A DNA stretch of 64,000 nt from Bacillota bacterium (GTDB taxonomy: Bacteria; Bacillota; Bacilli; Desulfuribacillales; Desulfuribacillaceae): contig JAEWFW010000058.1 of NCBI GenBank assembly GCA_023388635.1, positions 1 through 64,000 of the forward strand. The letters are read 5' to 3'. The notes below the pieces were generated by a model, which was not told the DNA's origin, did no database searches, and worked only from the letters and a program-made list of their open reading frames with translations. Made by a program: the position numbers and the translations under genes. The stretch's first letter is position 1; each line of letters starts with the position of its first letter. Of the stretch, positions 1 through 8,271 are shown in pieces.

Positions 1-45
1 AAGATGAAAAGCCTGAAATAAAATAAGGGAAGGCAGGCGCAAAGC

Positions 46-345
46 ATGGATAAAATTTTACAAGCTCTATATAGCGGAAAGATTTGCCCACAAGAGCAGT
101 ATCGCCCGATGATCGAGGAATATAACATTCTAATGAAGACGAATTATCAAAATTATCAGGACTTTATCAAGAAAATTGGCAGCCCCCATGATAAAGGGTT
201 TATTAGGATAATGGACGAGCAACTTAGCGCTGTTCCACTTGAATTATCGGAAATATTTATTGATGGCTTCCGGCTCGGTGCAAGAATGATGATTGAAATT
301 TTTGAGGACAAATACCAAAAAGAAATAACGGGAGTTCTCAAGTAA
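46..345 (+). CDS. DUF6809-type small protein
   Basis: A 99-residue protein of unknown function. The opening (LQALYSGKICPQEQ) and the closing pattern around FIDGFRLGARMMIEI resemble the small DUF6809 proteins common in Clostridia and some Bacilli; that assignment is from memory of the family pattern. It has no signal peptide and no membrane segment, so it is probably cytoplasmic and helical. The start is supported by a purine-rich GGAAGG site about 15 bases upstream, which is rather far. The sequence before it (1-26) reads as the possible tail of an upstream gene in two frames and cannot be assigned. No function can be inferred from the neighbours. Confidence 0.7.
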   Translation: MDKILQALYSGKICPQEQYRPMIEEYNILMKTNYQNYQDFIKKIGSPHDKGFIRIMDEQLSAVPLELSEIFIDGFRLGARMMIEIFEDKYQKEITGVLK

Positions 346-361
346 TAATCCATTGACAAAA

Positions 362-383
362 AGCAGAACCGAACGGTTCTGCT
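362..383 (-). terminator. Intrinsic terminator of the YheC/D gene
   Basis: Perfect 9-bp stem AGCAGAACC / GGTTCTGCT with a GAAC loop. On the minus strand it is followed by a short T-run (CTTTTTG), so it fits as the terminator of the minus-strand gene that stops at 420; it also lies just past the end of the plus-strand gene. Confidence 0.75.
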
Positions 384-419
384 CAGACTGTAGATCATAT
401 TTTCAGTTTTGACCGGAAA

Positions 420-1463
420 TTACCGTTGGGCGAGATAAAAAGCATACTCCATTGGACGGCTATAAATACGTTTATGATGCTGAAATCCTCTGACGAGTTT
501 GTAGATGCTTTTTTGTGGTCTTCCATTTAGCTCAATAATCCATAATTTATTCCGTGTATCTAAAGCGAAATCGACACTCAATTCCCCGAGGATTCCCAAC
601 TGTTTTTCCATTGCTTTTGCCGTTTTTATACTTACATTCCGCAATGTTTTCAAAATACTGTTGACTGTTTCGGGCGGGTATAGACGAGACAGTAATTTTT
701 CTGAGTCACTTACGCTCTCACACGAGCTTGTGTTGAAATAGTTTACATATGCTTTTCTGCTGACGATCGTCGATACTTTCCATTGACCACTGATGTCTTT
801 TTGTACGAGTGCTCGGATATCAAAGAATTTATTATCGATTTTTTTCAAGCGGATTCCTTGTTGTACGAGGTATTTTTTTTGTCCGATGATCTGTGCCATT
901 TTGCTGCGGATACTTTCGCCAACACGGCAAATATACCAAGGGGCGATGCTGTGCATGGAAATGTTGATTTCGCCGTTGTTCATTTTCTCAAGGCGATATA
1001 CCGACATTCCGCGTGATCCGTGCATTGGTTTTACATATAGTTGTTTGTAATTGTTTAGGAGCCCCGAAATATTGGCGGTGCTGTATAGATAGGTTGCCGG
1101 AAGATATTTGCCGAGACCGGCTTGCTTTAATGCCCGATATACTGTCCATTTATTGAATGCAGTGACGGAGTTAAAACTTTTGTTTCGTCCAATGGTTTTT
1201 GCCATACGCTGAAGAGTCAAGGATTTGTTGCTGTAGCAACGGTTGTGTATGGCATCAGGAAACGGAAAGGTGCTCTGTTTCCACACGCCATTTTGCCGGC
1301 TGAGACCGATAATACTGCGTTTTTGCCACAAGACATCAGCCGGTGTGAAAGCGAATAATTTTATATTTAAATTGTGGTTTTGTAGATACGGTGTCAATAT
1401 TCGTTGTCTATCTTTTCTATTATCTAGCATAATACCTATTAAGCGTTGTTTGCTCAACGACAT
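420..1463 (-). CDS. YheC/YheD family spore-coat-associated ATP-grasp protein
   Basis: A 347-residue protein of the YheC/YheD family, ATP-grasp-fold proteins associated with the endospore coat in Bacillus; the substrate is not known. The N-terminal half carries the family opening (RLIGIMLDNRKDRQRIL) and a middle VKPMHGSRGMSVYRL block typical of the ATP-grasp nucleotide-binding region; the C-terminal half contains LGELSVDFALDTRNKLW and IIELNGRPQKS, which fit the metal/ATP-binding Asp-Glu-Asn region. I place the start at 1463 because a GGAGG lies just upstream of that ATG; an in-frame extension to 1532 would add 23 residues upstream of this ribosome site. It is a good indicator of a spore-forming host. 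Confidence 0.88.
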   Translation of the reverse strand: MSLSKQRLIGIMLDNRKDRQRILTPYLQNHNLNIKLFAFTPADVLWQKRSIIGLSRQNGVWKQSTFPFPDAIHNRCYSNKSLTLQRMAKTIGRNKSFNSVTAFNKWTVYRALKQAGLGKYLPATYLYSTANISGLLNNYKQLYVKPMHGSRGMSVYRLEKMNNGEINISMHSIAPWYICRVGESIRSKMAQIIGQKKYLVQQGIRLKKIDNKFFDIRALVQKDISGQWKVSTIVSRKAYVNYFNTSSCESVSDSEKLLSRLYPPETVNSILKTLRNVSIKTAKAMEKQLGILGELSVDFALDTRNKLWIIELNGRPQKSIYKLVRGFQHHKRIYSRPMEYAFYLAQR

Positions 1464-1567
1464 CACCCTCCACATAGAAGTTATATTACTATCTAATGCG
1501 AAGAGATGTGTCAGTGCGTGGGACAATAACATATGGGAGTGATAAAATCAGCAAACGTATAATTGTG

Positions 1568-2053
1568 CTAGACCATAATTTGATAGATATCGATATCGAG
1601 ATAGTTTCCAAATTTGCAGCCGGTTTCTTTGACACGACCGCAATGGGTGAAGCCAAATTTCTCATGCAGGTAAATACTCGCTTGGTTACCCCCTGTTATA
1701 ACAGAGATGACGGTGTGGATGTTTGGGTGTTGCTTTGCTAGTTCTAGTATTTCAATCATCAGTTCGTTGCCGATACCGATTCCTCGGAAATTTTTATCGA
1801 TATATAGAGAAAGCTCGACACTATGATCGTAGGCTTTTTTGTCTCTGTAAGCAGACAGGGAGGCATATGCGACGACTTGTCCATCTTTTTCATAGACGAG
1901 CACCGGATGATTTGCTCTGTGAGAGAGCAGCCATTCGTTCCTGTCTTCCAGCGTCTTCGGCTCCAGGTCGAAGGTAGCGGTACTGTTTAATATGGCGTCA
2001 TTGTATATCTCTGTAATTGCGGGTATGTCTTTTGATGAAGCGTGTCGGATCAT
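1568..2053 (-). CDS. GNAT N-acetyltransferase, phosphinothricin/methionine sulfoximine type
   Basis: A 161-residue GNAT enzyme expected to transfer acetyl from acetyl-CoA to a small amine. The whole length matches the PAT/YwnH-like branch: MIRHASSKDIPAITEIYNDA at the start, the TATFDLEPKT segment, the acetyl-CoA motif A around KNFRGIGIGNELM (residues ~91-103), and the FTHCGRVKETGCKFG ending. Such enzymes detoxify glutamine-synthetase inhibitors or related amino-acid analogues; the actual substrate cannot be read from sequence. It is a single gene between the YheC/D gene and the ABC permease on the same strand. Confidence 0.85.
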   Translation of the reverse strand: MIRHASSKDIPAITEIYNDAILNSTATFDLEPKTLEDRNEWLLSHRANHPVLVYEKDGQVVAYASLSAYRDKKAYDHSVELSLYIDKNFRGIGIGNELMIEILELAKQHPNIHTVISVITGGNQASIYLHEKFGFTHCGRVKETGCKFGNYLDIDIYQIMV

Positions 2054-2079
2054 TTTAATGGTTCTCCCTCTTTAGAAGT

Positions 2080-3735
2080 TTATTTTACGCGGAAATACCG
2101 AGGAGCGTATTTGTATACGAGGATCAATGCGATCGCAATGTACGCTACGGTCAACGATAAAACAATTAATGCAAATATACTGCTTGTTGTCCTGATTTGC
2201 AAGCTGATGAAACATAAAAAGTAAACAATACTGTTAATGACTTTAAAGAAGGGATTGCTCACATTTAATTCTGTCGTATATGGTTGAAATACATAGTACA
2301 TGAACAAATGATGTACGGAAAAGAACAATGAAAGTACGAAAATTGTCAAGACAAACATACCCATATCCCAATTCAGCCAATCGTTGCCACTGATGATATA
2401 AAAACCGATGACTGCCATACAGATTGCAGCGGCGATTGCCAGGTTGTATAAAGCGATGCGCAGCAGGCGAACGTTGAAGTTTTGCAGAATTGTTTCCTGA
2501 CGGCGGTAAAAGCTATAGCGCAGCAAGCTGATATCGCAATTATAGAACATGGCACGGCAGGCTTTGTCTGCAACAGACATAAAATACATGATAAATACAA
2601 ACACAGGTAAAAGGTTGATGATTTTCAGTGATGCATCGGCAAACAATTCCGGCTGTAATAGATGGAATACAGTACCGATGATGAAGATGCCGATGATAAT
2701 GGCAATTCTCGTGAATACAGGCTTTAGTAATTGACGGCGATGGCGGTAAAAGAAAATAGCATTTAGATATGCGTATCCGTTTAAAACGGCAAATTGATTG
2801 CCTTTGTCGATATTTGGGTCAAATTCTTTTAAATCTGTTTCTTTTACAGCAACATCAGTGAAAAAACTTTGTTTTGCCTTTTCCATAGCCACGGAAAAGA
2901 TCATATTGCTGTCGAGTGATCTCGGAATAATTTCCTGATAATGCTTGTATCCCCAACCGACGTAATAGATGCTCAAAGCTCCTAAGCAGAAAAACAGTAA
3001 TAGAGCAGGCAGGCTATATAAATAGCTACTTATCTGCTGCACAGTCGATTGTAAACCGTGAAGCAACAGCGGTAGATATGCCAATGTCAAAGCAATGAGT
3101 ATCACAGGCCAGATAAACCAATTCAAGCGTGAAAAGACAACTTCCGATTTTGCATATACCCATACGTGCAAGGCTTCCCCGATAAAACGAAAGGCGATTA
3201 ACACGCCCCAAATCATCAGTGCTTGCTGATACGAGCCTCCTAATAACAGGGTGAATACGAGTAATGCGGGAAAGTACCAGAGAAAATGCAGAACATAACG
3301 CATCAGTAGCGCGGCACGCGTATACCGTTGGGCGTTCATTTTCATATATCTAATGCCGACAAATTTTTGACGTGTAACTTTAAATATTTCGCTGTCTGAC
3401 AGCGGTGCTATGATACAGCTGAGGAAAAACAGGATATACATGGAAAGAGTCAGTTGCTGATACAAAGTGAACGGAGTTTCTTGGGCAGTCAAAAATATCG
3501 GAAGCCAAATGAGTAATCCCAAGTATAAAAACTTTGCAGTCAATTTCCATATCTGTACCGCGACAGAGACAAAGATGGAAATGATGTTTTTTGCTGATTC
3601 ATTGGCATAAAGTGATTCGGGAAAAAACTTGCCGACGAACCAAAGGCGCTTCAAATAATAGATAAATGTATTGGCGTACATTGCAGTTTTAATTTTAAAA
3701 ATCATCTGTATTGTATTAAACATGACTGTTTTCAT
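2080..3735 (-). CDS. ABC transporter membrane protein (large permease)
   Basis: A 551-residue integral membrane protein with about ten hydrophobic segments spread along its whole length and no recognised soluble domain. It directly follows and overlaps (about 20 bases) the ATPase gene at 3716-4429, so the two are translationally coupled and form a two-component ABC system, probably an exporter because no solute-binding protein is present. Start is uncertain: ATG at 3735 or an in-frame ATG at 3723, which sits at a better distance from the GAAGGA site. Bacilli use comparable two-gene exporters against antimicrobial peptides or for bacteriocin immunity; the divergent BlaI/M56 pair makes drug- or envelope-stress control plausible, but this is inference. 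Confidence 0.75.
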   Translation of the reverse strand: MKTVMFNTIQMIFKIKTAMYANTFIYYLKRLWFVGKFFPESLYANESAKNIISIFVSVAVQIWKLTAKFLYLGLLIWLPIFLTAQETPFTLYQQLTLSMYILFFLSCIIAPLSDSEIFKVTRQKFVGIRYMKMNAQRYTRAALLMRYVLHFLWYFPALLVFTLLLGGSYQQALMIWGVLIAFRFIGEALHVWVYAKSEVVFSRLNWFIWPVILIALTLAYLPLLLHGLQSTVQQISSYLYSLPALLLFFCLGALSIYYVGWGYKHYQEIIPRSLDSNMIFSVAMEKAKQSFFTDVAVKETDLKEFDPNIDKGNQFAVLNGYAYLNAIFFYRHRRQLLKPVFTRIAIIIGIFIIGTVFHLLQPELFADASLKIINLLPVFVFIMYFMSVADKACRAMFYNCDISLLRYSFYRRQETILQNFNVRLLRIALYNLAIAAAICMAVIGFYIISGNDWLNWDMGMFVLTIFVLSLFFSVHHLFMYYVFQPYTTELNVSNPFFKVINSIVYFLCFISLQIRTTSSIFALIVLSLTVAYIAIALILVYKYAPRYFRVK

Positions 3736-4429
3736 CCTTCATCAGTTCAATGATTTTTGCTTCAAAATCACTGCTCTTTAGCAATTCCAAGTCCACTTGC
3801 TCCAGGTGTCCGTCACTCATAATCACCAGTTCATCACACAGATCTGTGGCGAGTTGCAGGATATGCGTAGAAAAAATAATAATGTGGTCTCGTTTGATGC
3901 TCTTGATCAGTTCTTTGATCTCCAACGCGACGACGACGTCGAAAGAAGTCAAAGGTTCGTCGAGCAGAATGACCGGCGGACGAGCGATAATGAAACAGAG
4001 CATTTGGATTTTGTTTTTCATACCGTGTGAATAGCCTTTGATTAATCGATGGCGATCCTCGGCATTGAGTTTTACCAAGTCAAAATAATAATCAATCGTT
4101 TTATTGACGTCGATTTGTTCTTGATGAATATCCATAAAAAACTTGATAAATTCATAACCGGTGAGGAAATCCGGTAAGATGGGCGTCGAAAATACATAGC
4201 CGATATCATTGATCGACAATGGCGTCCGATTGCCGTCATCATCAGTTAGTAGCGCGGTACCGCTGTCCGGTTTGATTTCATCACTCAGACAATTGAACAA
4301 GGTCGTTTTGCCGGCGCCGTTTCTGCCGAGCAGTCCGTATATTTTACCTTTTTGAAAGCGAAAAGAGATGTCTTTGAGGACCTTTTTATTGCCGAAAGAT
4401 TTAGTAATTTGCTCAAGTATTAGTTCCAT
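3716..4429 (-). CDS. ABC transporter ATP-binding protein
   Basis: A 237-residue ABC ATPase that powers the membrane protein encoded immediately downstream. Walker A GRNGAGKT is at residues 35-42, the signature is a degenerate YSHGM (in KGYSHGMKNK), Walker B is VILLDEP and the H-loop is IIFSTH. The start at 4429 is preceded by AGGAG at a good distance; an upstream in-frame ATG at 4459 lacks a site. The ATPase and permease overlap, so they are one operon. It is transcribed divergently from the BlaI-type repressor gene, with only ~180 bases between the two starts. Confidence 0.9.
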   Translation of the reverse strand: MELILEQITKSFGNKKVLKDISFRFQKGKIYGLLGRNGAGKTTLFNCLSDEIKPDSGTALLTDDDGNRTPLSINDIGYVFSTPILPDFLTGYEFIKFFMDIHQEQIDVNKTIDYYFDLVKLNAEDRHRLIKGYSHGMKNKIQMLCFIIARPPVILLDEPLTSFDVVVALEIKELIKSIKRDHIIIFSTHILQLATDLCDELVIMSDGHLEQVDLELLKSSDFEAKIIELMKDENSHV

Positions 4430-4546
4430 ATGTGACTCCTTTTCAAACGAGAATATCAATACAATTAATTTCTATTGTAACCGAATATGGATAGCTTATC
4501 CAGCAAGCGCTCGGTAGAGTAAGACTTGATTCAGGTAAAAGAAGTG

Positions 4547-4603
4547 TTGACAAACAACTCCTACAAATGTAAGATATTGATATCATACAAATGTAGGAGT
4601 TGT
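4547..4603 (+). promoter_or_regulatory. blaI-type promoter with two TACAnnTGTA-like operator sites
   Basis: TTGACA at 4547-4552, a 17-base spacer and TAAGAT at 4570-4575 make a good sigma-A promoter. Two copies of TACAAATGTA lie at 4562-4571 (in the spacer, touching the -10) and 4586-4595. Together they sit in a larger near-perfect inverted repeat (4554-4571 against 4586-4603) whose right arm includes the ribosome site AGGAG of the next gene. BlaI/MecI repressors bind TACA/TGTA dyads, so autoregulation is the obvious reading. The same region separates the repressor from the divergent ABC exporter and could control both. Confidence 0.8.
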
Positions 4604-4607
4604 TCTT

Positions 4608-5051
4608 ATGTCTGAAAAAAATATATCGACACACCATACATATGACAGAATTGTCCGGCTTCCTGACGCGGAGCTGGAAGTGATGCAAGCGATTTGGAAT
4701 AACCCAGTGCCGATATCGACGGCTAATGTTAAAGAGTATTTGGATAGAAAGAGATCTTGGAATATTTCAGCATTACAGACATTGTTAAATCGCCTGATTG
4801 AACGTGGCTTTCTATGTTCGGAAAAACAGGGTAAACACCGATACTATCAACCGATCATCGAAGAAGAACGGTATCTGGCTTATGAGAACAGGTCATTCTT
4901 GCGAAAGTTAAACGGCAGTTCCGTAAAAAAATTAGTAGCCTCTTTGTACGACAGTCAATCAATTTCTGACGAGGATTTGCAGGAGTTGGCGGATTTCATC
5001 GCGGAAAAGACGAGAGGTAATTCGGACGGAGGAGGCAATGCGCATGATTGA
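4608..5051 (+). CDS. BlaI/MecI/CopY family transcriptional repressor
   Basis: A 147-residue winged-helix repressor. The family signature is clear: LPDAELEVMQAIWNNPVPIS at the start, the recognition region SALQTLLNRLIERGFL and the wing KQGKHRYYQPII, followed by a helical dimerisation tail. In the bla/mec systems such a repressor is cleaved or inactivated when the partner membrane protease senses a signal. Here the partner M56 protease gene overlaps its 3' end, and the repressor's own promoter carries two matching operator sites. There is no beta-lactamase or mecA gene in view, so the regulated target is probably the divergent ABC exporter or something outside the window. Confidence 0.92.
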   Translation: MSEKNISTHHTYDRIVRLPDAELEVMQAIWNNPVPISTANVKEYLDRKRSWNISALQTLLNRLIERGFLCSEKQGKHRYYQPIIEEERYLAYENRSFLRKLNGSSVKKLVASLYDSQSISDEDLQELADFIAEKTRGNSDGGGNAHD

Positions 5052-7644
5052 GCGAGTATTTGCCAATGTGCTTGAAATCAGTTTTGCCACATCATTCGTC
5101 ATTGCCTTTGTATTACTTTTATCGAAATATCTGCACAGCAAATATTCAATACGATGGCACTATTGGATTTGGATGATTATCGCTGTAAGACTCGTACTGC
5201 CGTTGAATGTGACAGTCGCTGAACCGTATATCAATCTCGTACCGGCAGAAGTTCGCCAAACGCTGCAGGAAGTAGAATTACTTGCGAACAATCATGAACT
5301 CAGCAGAGGTGTTGCCGGAAATACAGCGGCATCCCAGCCAGAGTTATCGGGTCCCAGTCAATCTGTTGAAGGGGAGTATTCTGTAACTGGTAAGGAGAAC
5401 TTCGTGACCGATAAAGCGAATTCTGTGGTTGAAAAGGAGTATTCTGTAGATATCGGTACTCCAGCTGTCGATGCTGCTGACATTCAAAGAAATAAGCAGG
5501 TCAATGCTTTTGCATCGTTATTTACGATTGCGGCACATGTATGGCTGATGGGAGCGATTGCGGTGCTTTGCTACCATGGTCTGCATATGGTCATTTTCAG
5601 AAAAAATGTATTGCGCTGGAGTTATCAGGTCGGCAGTGAAGCTGCTTTGCAAAAAATCGAGCAGCTATCGCGGGAAATGGGAATTTACCGCAAACCGGTT
5701 ATGCTGGTATGCAAAAAGGTAGCAAGTCCGATGATCGTTGGATTGTTGCGTCCTGTCTTGTTGTTGCCTTCGGAGCAATACGATGATTCACAATGGGAAA
5801 TGATTTTAAAGCACGAGTTGATTCATTACAAACGCCATGATATTTTGTACAAAGTTTTGTTGCTGGCAGCTCAGGCAGTTCACTGGTTTAACCCGTTGAT
5901 CTATGTAATGACACAAGCGGCTAACCGTGATCTGGAATTGTCGTGCGATGATCGAGTAGTTAAAGACCAAGATTTATCGTATCGCCAGCGCTATTGCCAA
6001 ACGATTCTCGCAACGGTAGATCACCAGCGAAAAAGTCGCATGGTTGCGTTATCAACGTCTTTTAGTGGAGGGAAGAAGAGTTTGCAGAGGCGTTTTACAC
6101 ATATTTTTGATATGACAAGTAAACGGACGGGAATGCTGGCACTCATGTTACTGGCAGTCGTAATCATGTCATCGAGCGTGTTTGTTGCTTGCCAAATATC
6201 GTCGGAAAAGTCGTTGGAGAACGGACAAAATGCAGGCAATCAACTAAATGGCAATATGACAGGCGACACTGTACCTGTTTATCCGGATGCTTCCGTGCTT
6301 TTGAAGTATCGGTCATTATATGTCGGCGATAACAGCAACACGATTAATTTAATTGATCGGCTTCCGGTACCGCAAAATGTCATCAGGAATATGGTAGAAC
6401 TGCTAACAGTTCAACCGCCTTATGGCGTAATTATCAATTATCGTGTGAAAGATATGGCGCAGGTGATGATTGACGGTGCAGTTACCGATGAATATTTTTA
6501 TAAAAATTCGACTGTCATGTTTAGCTTGATAGATAATCTCGACCATGTTACGGTGAATTTAATCGATGACGGTGGTCAATATGATGGAGCGATTTACAGT
6601 TTTACACATACGCGTGAGACGGCGGAGCAATATATGCAGACGGATGTGAGGAATTTTGCGGAGAATGAGTTGAAGTACGATGAATTTCTGAACGCTTTAG
6701 CAGCGCTGAAACGTTCAGAAGCTAACCTGCTACAGCAAACATCACAAATACCGGAGGTGTTGGCGCGCAGTATAGAAGATAAACTGGCGGTGATTAGCAG
6801 TTCGCCGAAGACAAGTTCGAATCCGTATGATTATATTCGTGAACATCAAAATGAATTTGAGGACATTCTAAAGATGGAGACGAGTGACGGTCAGGTGCTT
6901 GAATATTTGCTTCAACAGTTTGCCCAGGGAAATGCAGAGGGGCTGAGGGGGCATATATTGATGGAATTGTGTATCGAGTTGCTCGATTACAAAAACACTG
7001 CCCCGGAAGGAAGCTATTCGACGCCGCAAGAATGGTATGAGAAGCTGGAATTTCATCAGGAGCAGAAATTGCCGGAATATATACCTCAAGCGGCGACGGA
7101 TATTGAACAAATTGTATATACGGCAGCACTCAACGATTTGCAGCAGGGTGATAAGTACTGGCGAGGGGGAAATGACAACGGTGTTTGGATCGTCGCACCG
7201 ACGATTTACGGCGTATATCAAGACCCGGTAAAAGAAGAATTGAAGATTTTTGCGTCAATTTATGCTCTGCATTATCAAAAATATGGAGATACCCTATTTG
7301 AAACGAGCGGTGTCCGCCTACCGACAATGATTCATGTCAAATTGCCTCAGAGAGATACAGGAGATGGAAGTAGTGATACTGCCTATGAACTGTTGGATTA
7401 TGTGCAAGCGAGGGACGGCAGCGAGTACGCAAAGTCGATCCGGGAATTCATCAGTCCTCATGATGAAATTGCCGAGAAAATTTTGCAAGATGCCGAAGAG
7501 AGTTACAAGGAGAAGATGGAGCAAAACGTCAAAGATTATGTAATTGCCAATCAGTTAGACGTTCGATTTTTTGAACATGGAAATGAGAAAAAACCGATTA
7601 TTAACAGAAATAGAGGACCGTTAAAATCTGTCGAAGTACCTTGA
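5038..7644 (+). CDS. M56 family membrane metallopeptidase (BlaR1/MecR1-like signal transducer)
   Basis: An 868-residue multi-spanning zinc protease. Membrane helices are visible near residues 15-60, 155-185 and 350-385. The catalytic HELIH is at residues 259-263, with the downstream DLELSCDDRVV that supplies the third ligand in M56 enzymes. After the last helix (ending in VFVACQISS) there is a ~480-residue external part. It is not recognisably the penicillin-binding domain of BlaR1; I see no clear SxxK/KTG arrangement. Start at 5038 or the in-frame ATG at 5044; the GGAGGAGG site fits either. It is coupled to the BlaI-type gene by overlap. The last ~20 codons run across a truncated toxin gene on the other strand, so the native C-terminus may have been altered. 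Confidence 0.85.
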   Translation: MRMIERVFANVLEISFATSFVIAFVLLLSKYLHSKYSIRWHYWIWMIIAVRLVLPLNVTVAEPYINLVPAEVRQTLQEVELLANNHELSRGVAGNTAASQPELSGPSQSVEGEYSVTGKENFVTDKANSVVEKEYSVDIGTPAVDAADIQRNKQVNAFASLFTIAAHVWLMGAIAVLCYHGLHMVIFRKNVLRWSYQVGSEAALQKIEQLSREMGIYRKPVMLVCKKVASPMIVGLLRPVLLLPSEQYDDSQWEMILKHELIHYKRHDILYKVLLLAAQAVHWFNPLIYVMTQAANRDLELSCDDRVVKDQDLSYRQRYCQTILATVDHQRKSRMVALSTSFSGGKKSLQRRFTHIFDMTSKRTGMLALMLLAVVIMSSSVFVACQISSEKSLENGQNAGNQLNGNMTGDTVPVYPDASVLLKYRSLYVGDNSNTINLIDRLPVPQNVIRNMVELLTVQPPYGVIINYRVKDMAQVMIDGAVTDEYFYKNSTVMFSLIDNLDHVTVNLIDDGGQYDGAIYSFTHTRETAEQYMQTDVRNFAENELKYDEFLNALAALKRSEANLLQQTSQIPEVLARSIEDKLAVISSSPKTSSNPYDYIREHQNEFEDILKMETSDGQVLEYLLQQFAQGNAEGLRGHILMELCIELLDYKNTAPEGSYSTPQEWYEKLEFHQEQKLPEYIPQAATDIEQIVYTAALNDLQQGDKYWRGGNDNGVWIVAPTIYGVYQDPVKEELKIFASIYALHYQKYGDTLFETSGVRLPTMIHVKLPQRDTGDGSSDTAYELLDYVQARDGSEYAKSIREFISPHDEIAEKILQDAEESYKEKMEQNVKDYVIANQLDVRFFEHGNEKKPIINRNRGPLKSVEVP
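7581..7604 (+). repeat. 24-bp direct repeat, left copy (flanks the antitoxin module)
   Basis: The 24 bases starting AAATGAGAAAAAA and ending CGATTATTAA recur at 8081-8104 with a single mismatch. The pair brackets the truncated toxin, the antitoxin and its promoter, about 500 bp in all, and the left copy lies inside the 3' end of the M56 gene. This looks like an insertion or recombination footprint. Confidence 0.7.
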
Positions 7645-7723
7645 GAAGTTCTGGATTACACCCTCTTTTGATTGCCAGTTTGTAATCTTTTTTGAATTGC
7701 CCATGATATTTAATCTTCAGCAT
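7601..7723 (-). pseudogene. Truncated YafQ-type toxin gene
   Basis: Downstream of the antitoxin, overlapping it by 14 bases as in intact relBE/dinJ-yafQ operons, an ATG at 7723 opens MLKIKYHGQFKKDYK and continues to about NPELLKVL, which matches the start of YafQ endoribonuclease toxins. Homology stops near residue 30-34 and the frame ends at a TAA at 7601, giving 40 codons where a complete toxin has about 90. All catalytic histidines of the C-terminal half are therefore missing. The break coincides with the 3' end of the plus-strand M56 gene and the left copy of a 24-bp direct repeat. Confidence 0.85.
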
Positions 7724-7982
7724 TGAGATCCTCCATCAATGACTCTATGCTGTCAAATGGACCATGGAGATTTTTGCCGCCAATGCTCTCTTCCATAGCA
7801 ACAAGCGTGGTTGAATTCGGTACATCCAGTTTTACTTCAAAGGGAAAGCCATTATGACGGATTGCCTGTCGCAAGAAAACATTAACGGCAGTCGTCATAT
7901 CCATGCCTAAATCAGAAAAAATTTGCTGTGCTTGTTGCTTTACTTCTTTATCCATTCTAATAGTCATACTAGTATTAGCCAT
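7710..7982 (-). CDS. RelB/DinJ family antitoxin
   Basis: A 90-residue type II antitoxin: MANTSMTIRMDKEVKQQAQ followed by FSDLGMDMTTAVNVFLRQ is the classic ribbon-helix-helix DinJ/RelB N-terminus, and the acidic C-terminal tail would wrap the toxin. It represses its own promoter in this family. The ribosome site AAGGAAGG is well placed. The toxin gene that should follow is present only as its first ~35 codons, so the antitoxin is an orphan here; it might still neutralise a related toxin elsewhere or act purely as a regulator. Confidence 0.92.
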   Translation of the reverse strand: MANTSMTIRMDKEVKQQAQQIFSDLGMDMTTAVNVFLRQAIRHNGFPFEVKLDVPNSTTLVAMEESIGGKNLHGPFDSIESLMEDLNAED

Positions 7983-8016
7983 ATAAAAAGCACCTTCCTT
8001 TTATTTTCATACTTCT

Positions 8017-8056
8017 ACTATATGATATTATATGTCTAATGTAAATATAATAGACA
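8017..8056 (-). promoter_or_regulatory. Antitoxin promoter and dyad operator
   Basis: On the minus strand TTTACA (8040-8045) and TATAGT (8017-8022) are separated by 17 bases. An inverted repeat TGTCTA (8033-8038) / TAGACA (8051-8056) straddles the -35 region, as expected for autoregulation by a ribbon-helix-helix antitoxin. Confidence 0.6.
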
Positions 8057-8080
8057 CATTTTGTGCATTTGATGAAGGGC

Positions 8081-8104
8081 AAATGAGAAAAAAACGATTA
8101 TTAA
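8081..8104 (+). repeat. 24-bp direct repeat, right copy
   Basis: Matches 7581-7604 in 23 of 24 positions. Read in the M56 frame it would give NEKKTIIKLY and a stop at about 8114, a plausible original C-terminus for the M56 protein if the intervening ~500 bp had been inserted. Confidence 0.65.
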
Positions 8105-8196
8105 ACTATACTAGCGGGTCATGGTGGTCTGTCAAAGCAAGTTGGGATCACTCGCTTTGATCACGCATAAAAATTGAATAATTACCGATAGTAATA

Positions 8197-8237
8197 AAAG
8201 AACCCTAAAATTTTCGATAAAGATTAGGGTTCTTTTT
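8197..8237 (+). terminator. Terminator-like hairpin upstream of the M13 gene
   Basis: Stem AAAGAACCCTAA / TTAGGGTTCTTT with a ~15-base loop and a T-run to 8237. It faces plus-strand transcription and ends 35 bases before the M13 start codon, so it would end transcripts arriving from the M56 side or attenuate the M13 gene. No antiterminator is evident. Confidence 0.65.
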
Positions 8238-8271
8238 ACATAGTTAAAGGATAGGCAAAGGAGAGGCTAAT

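Noticed and set aside
1..26. C-terminal end of an upstream gene
   Set aside because: Two frames end within the first 26 bases and too little sequence is present to choose.
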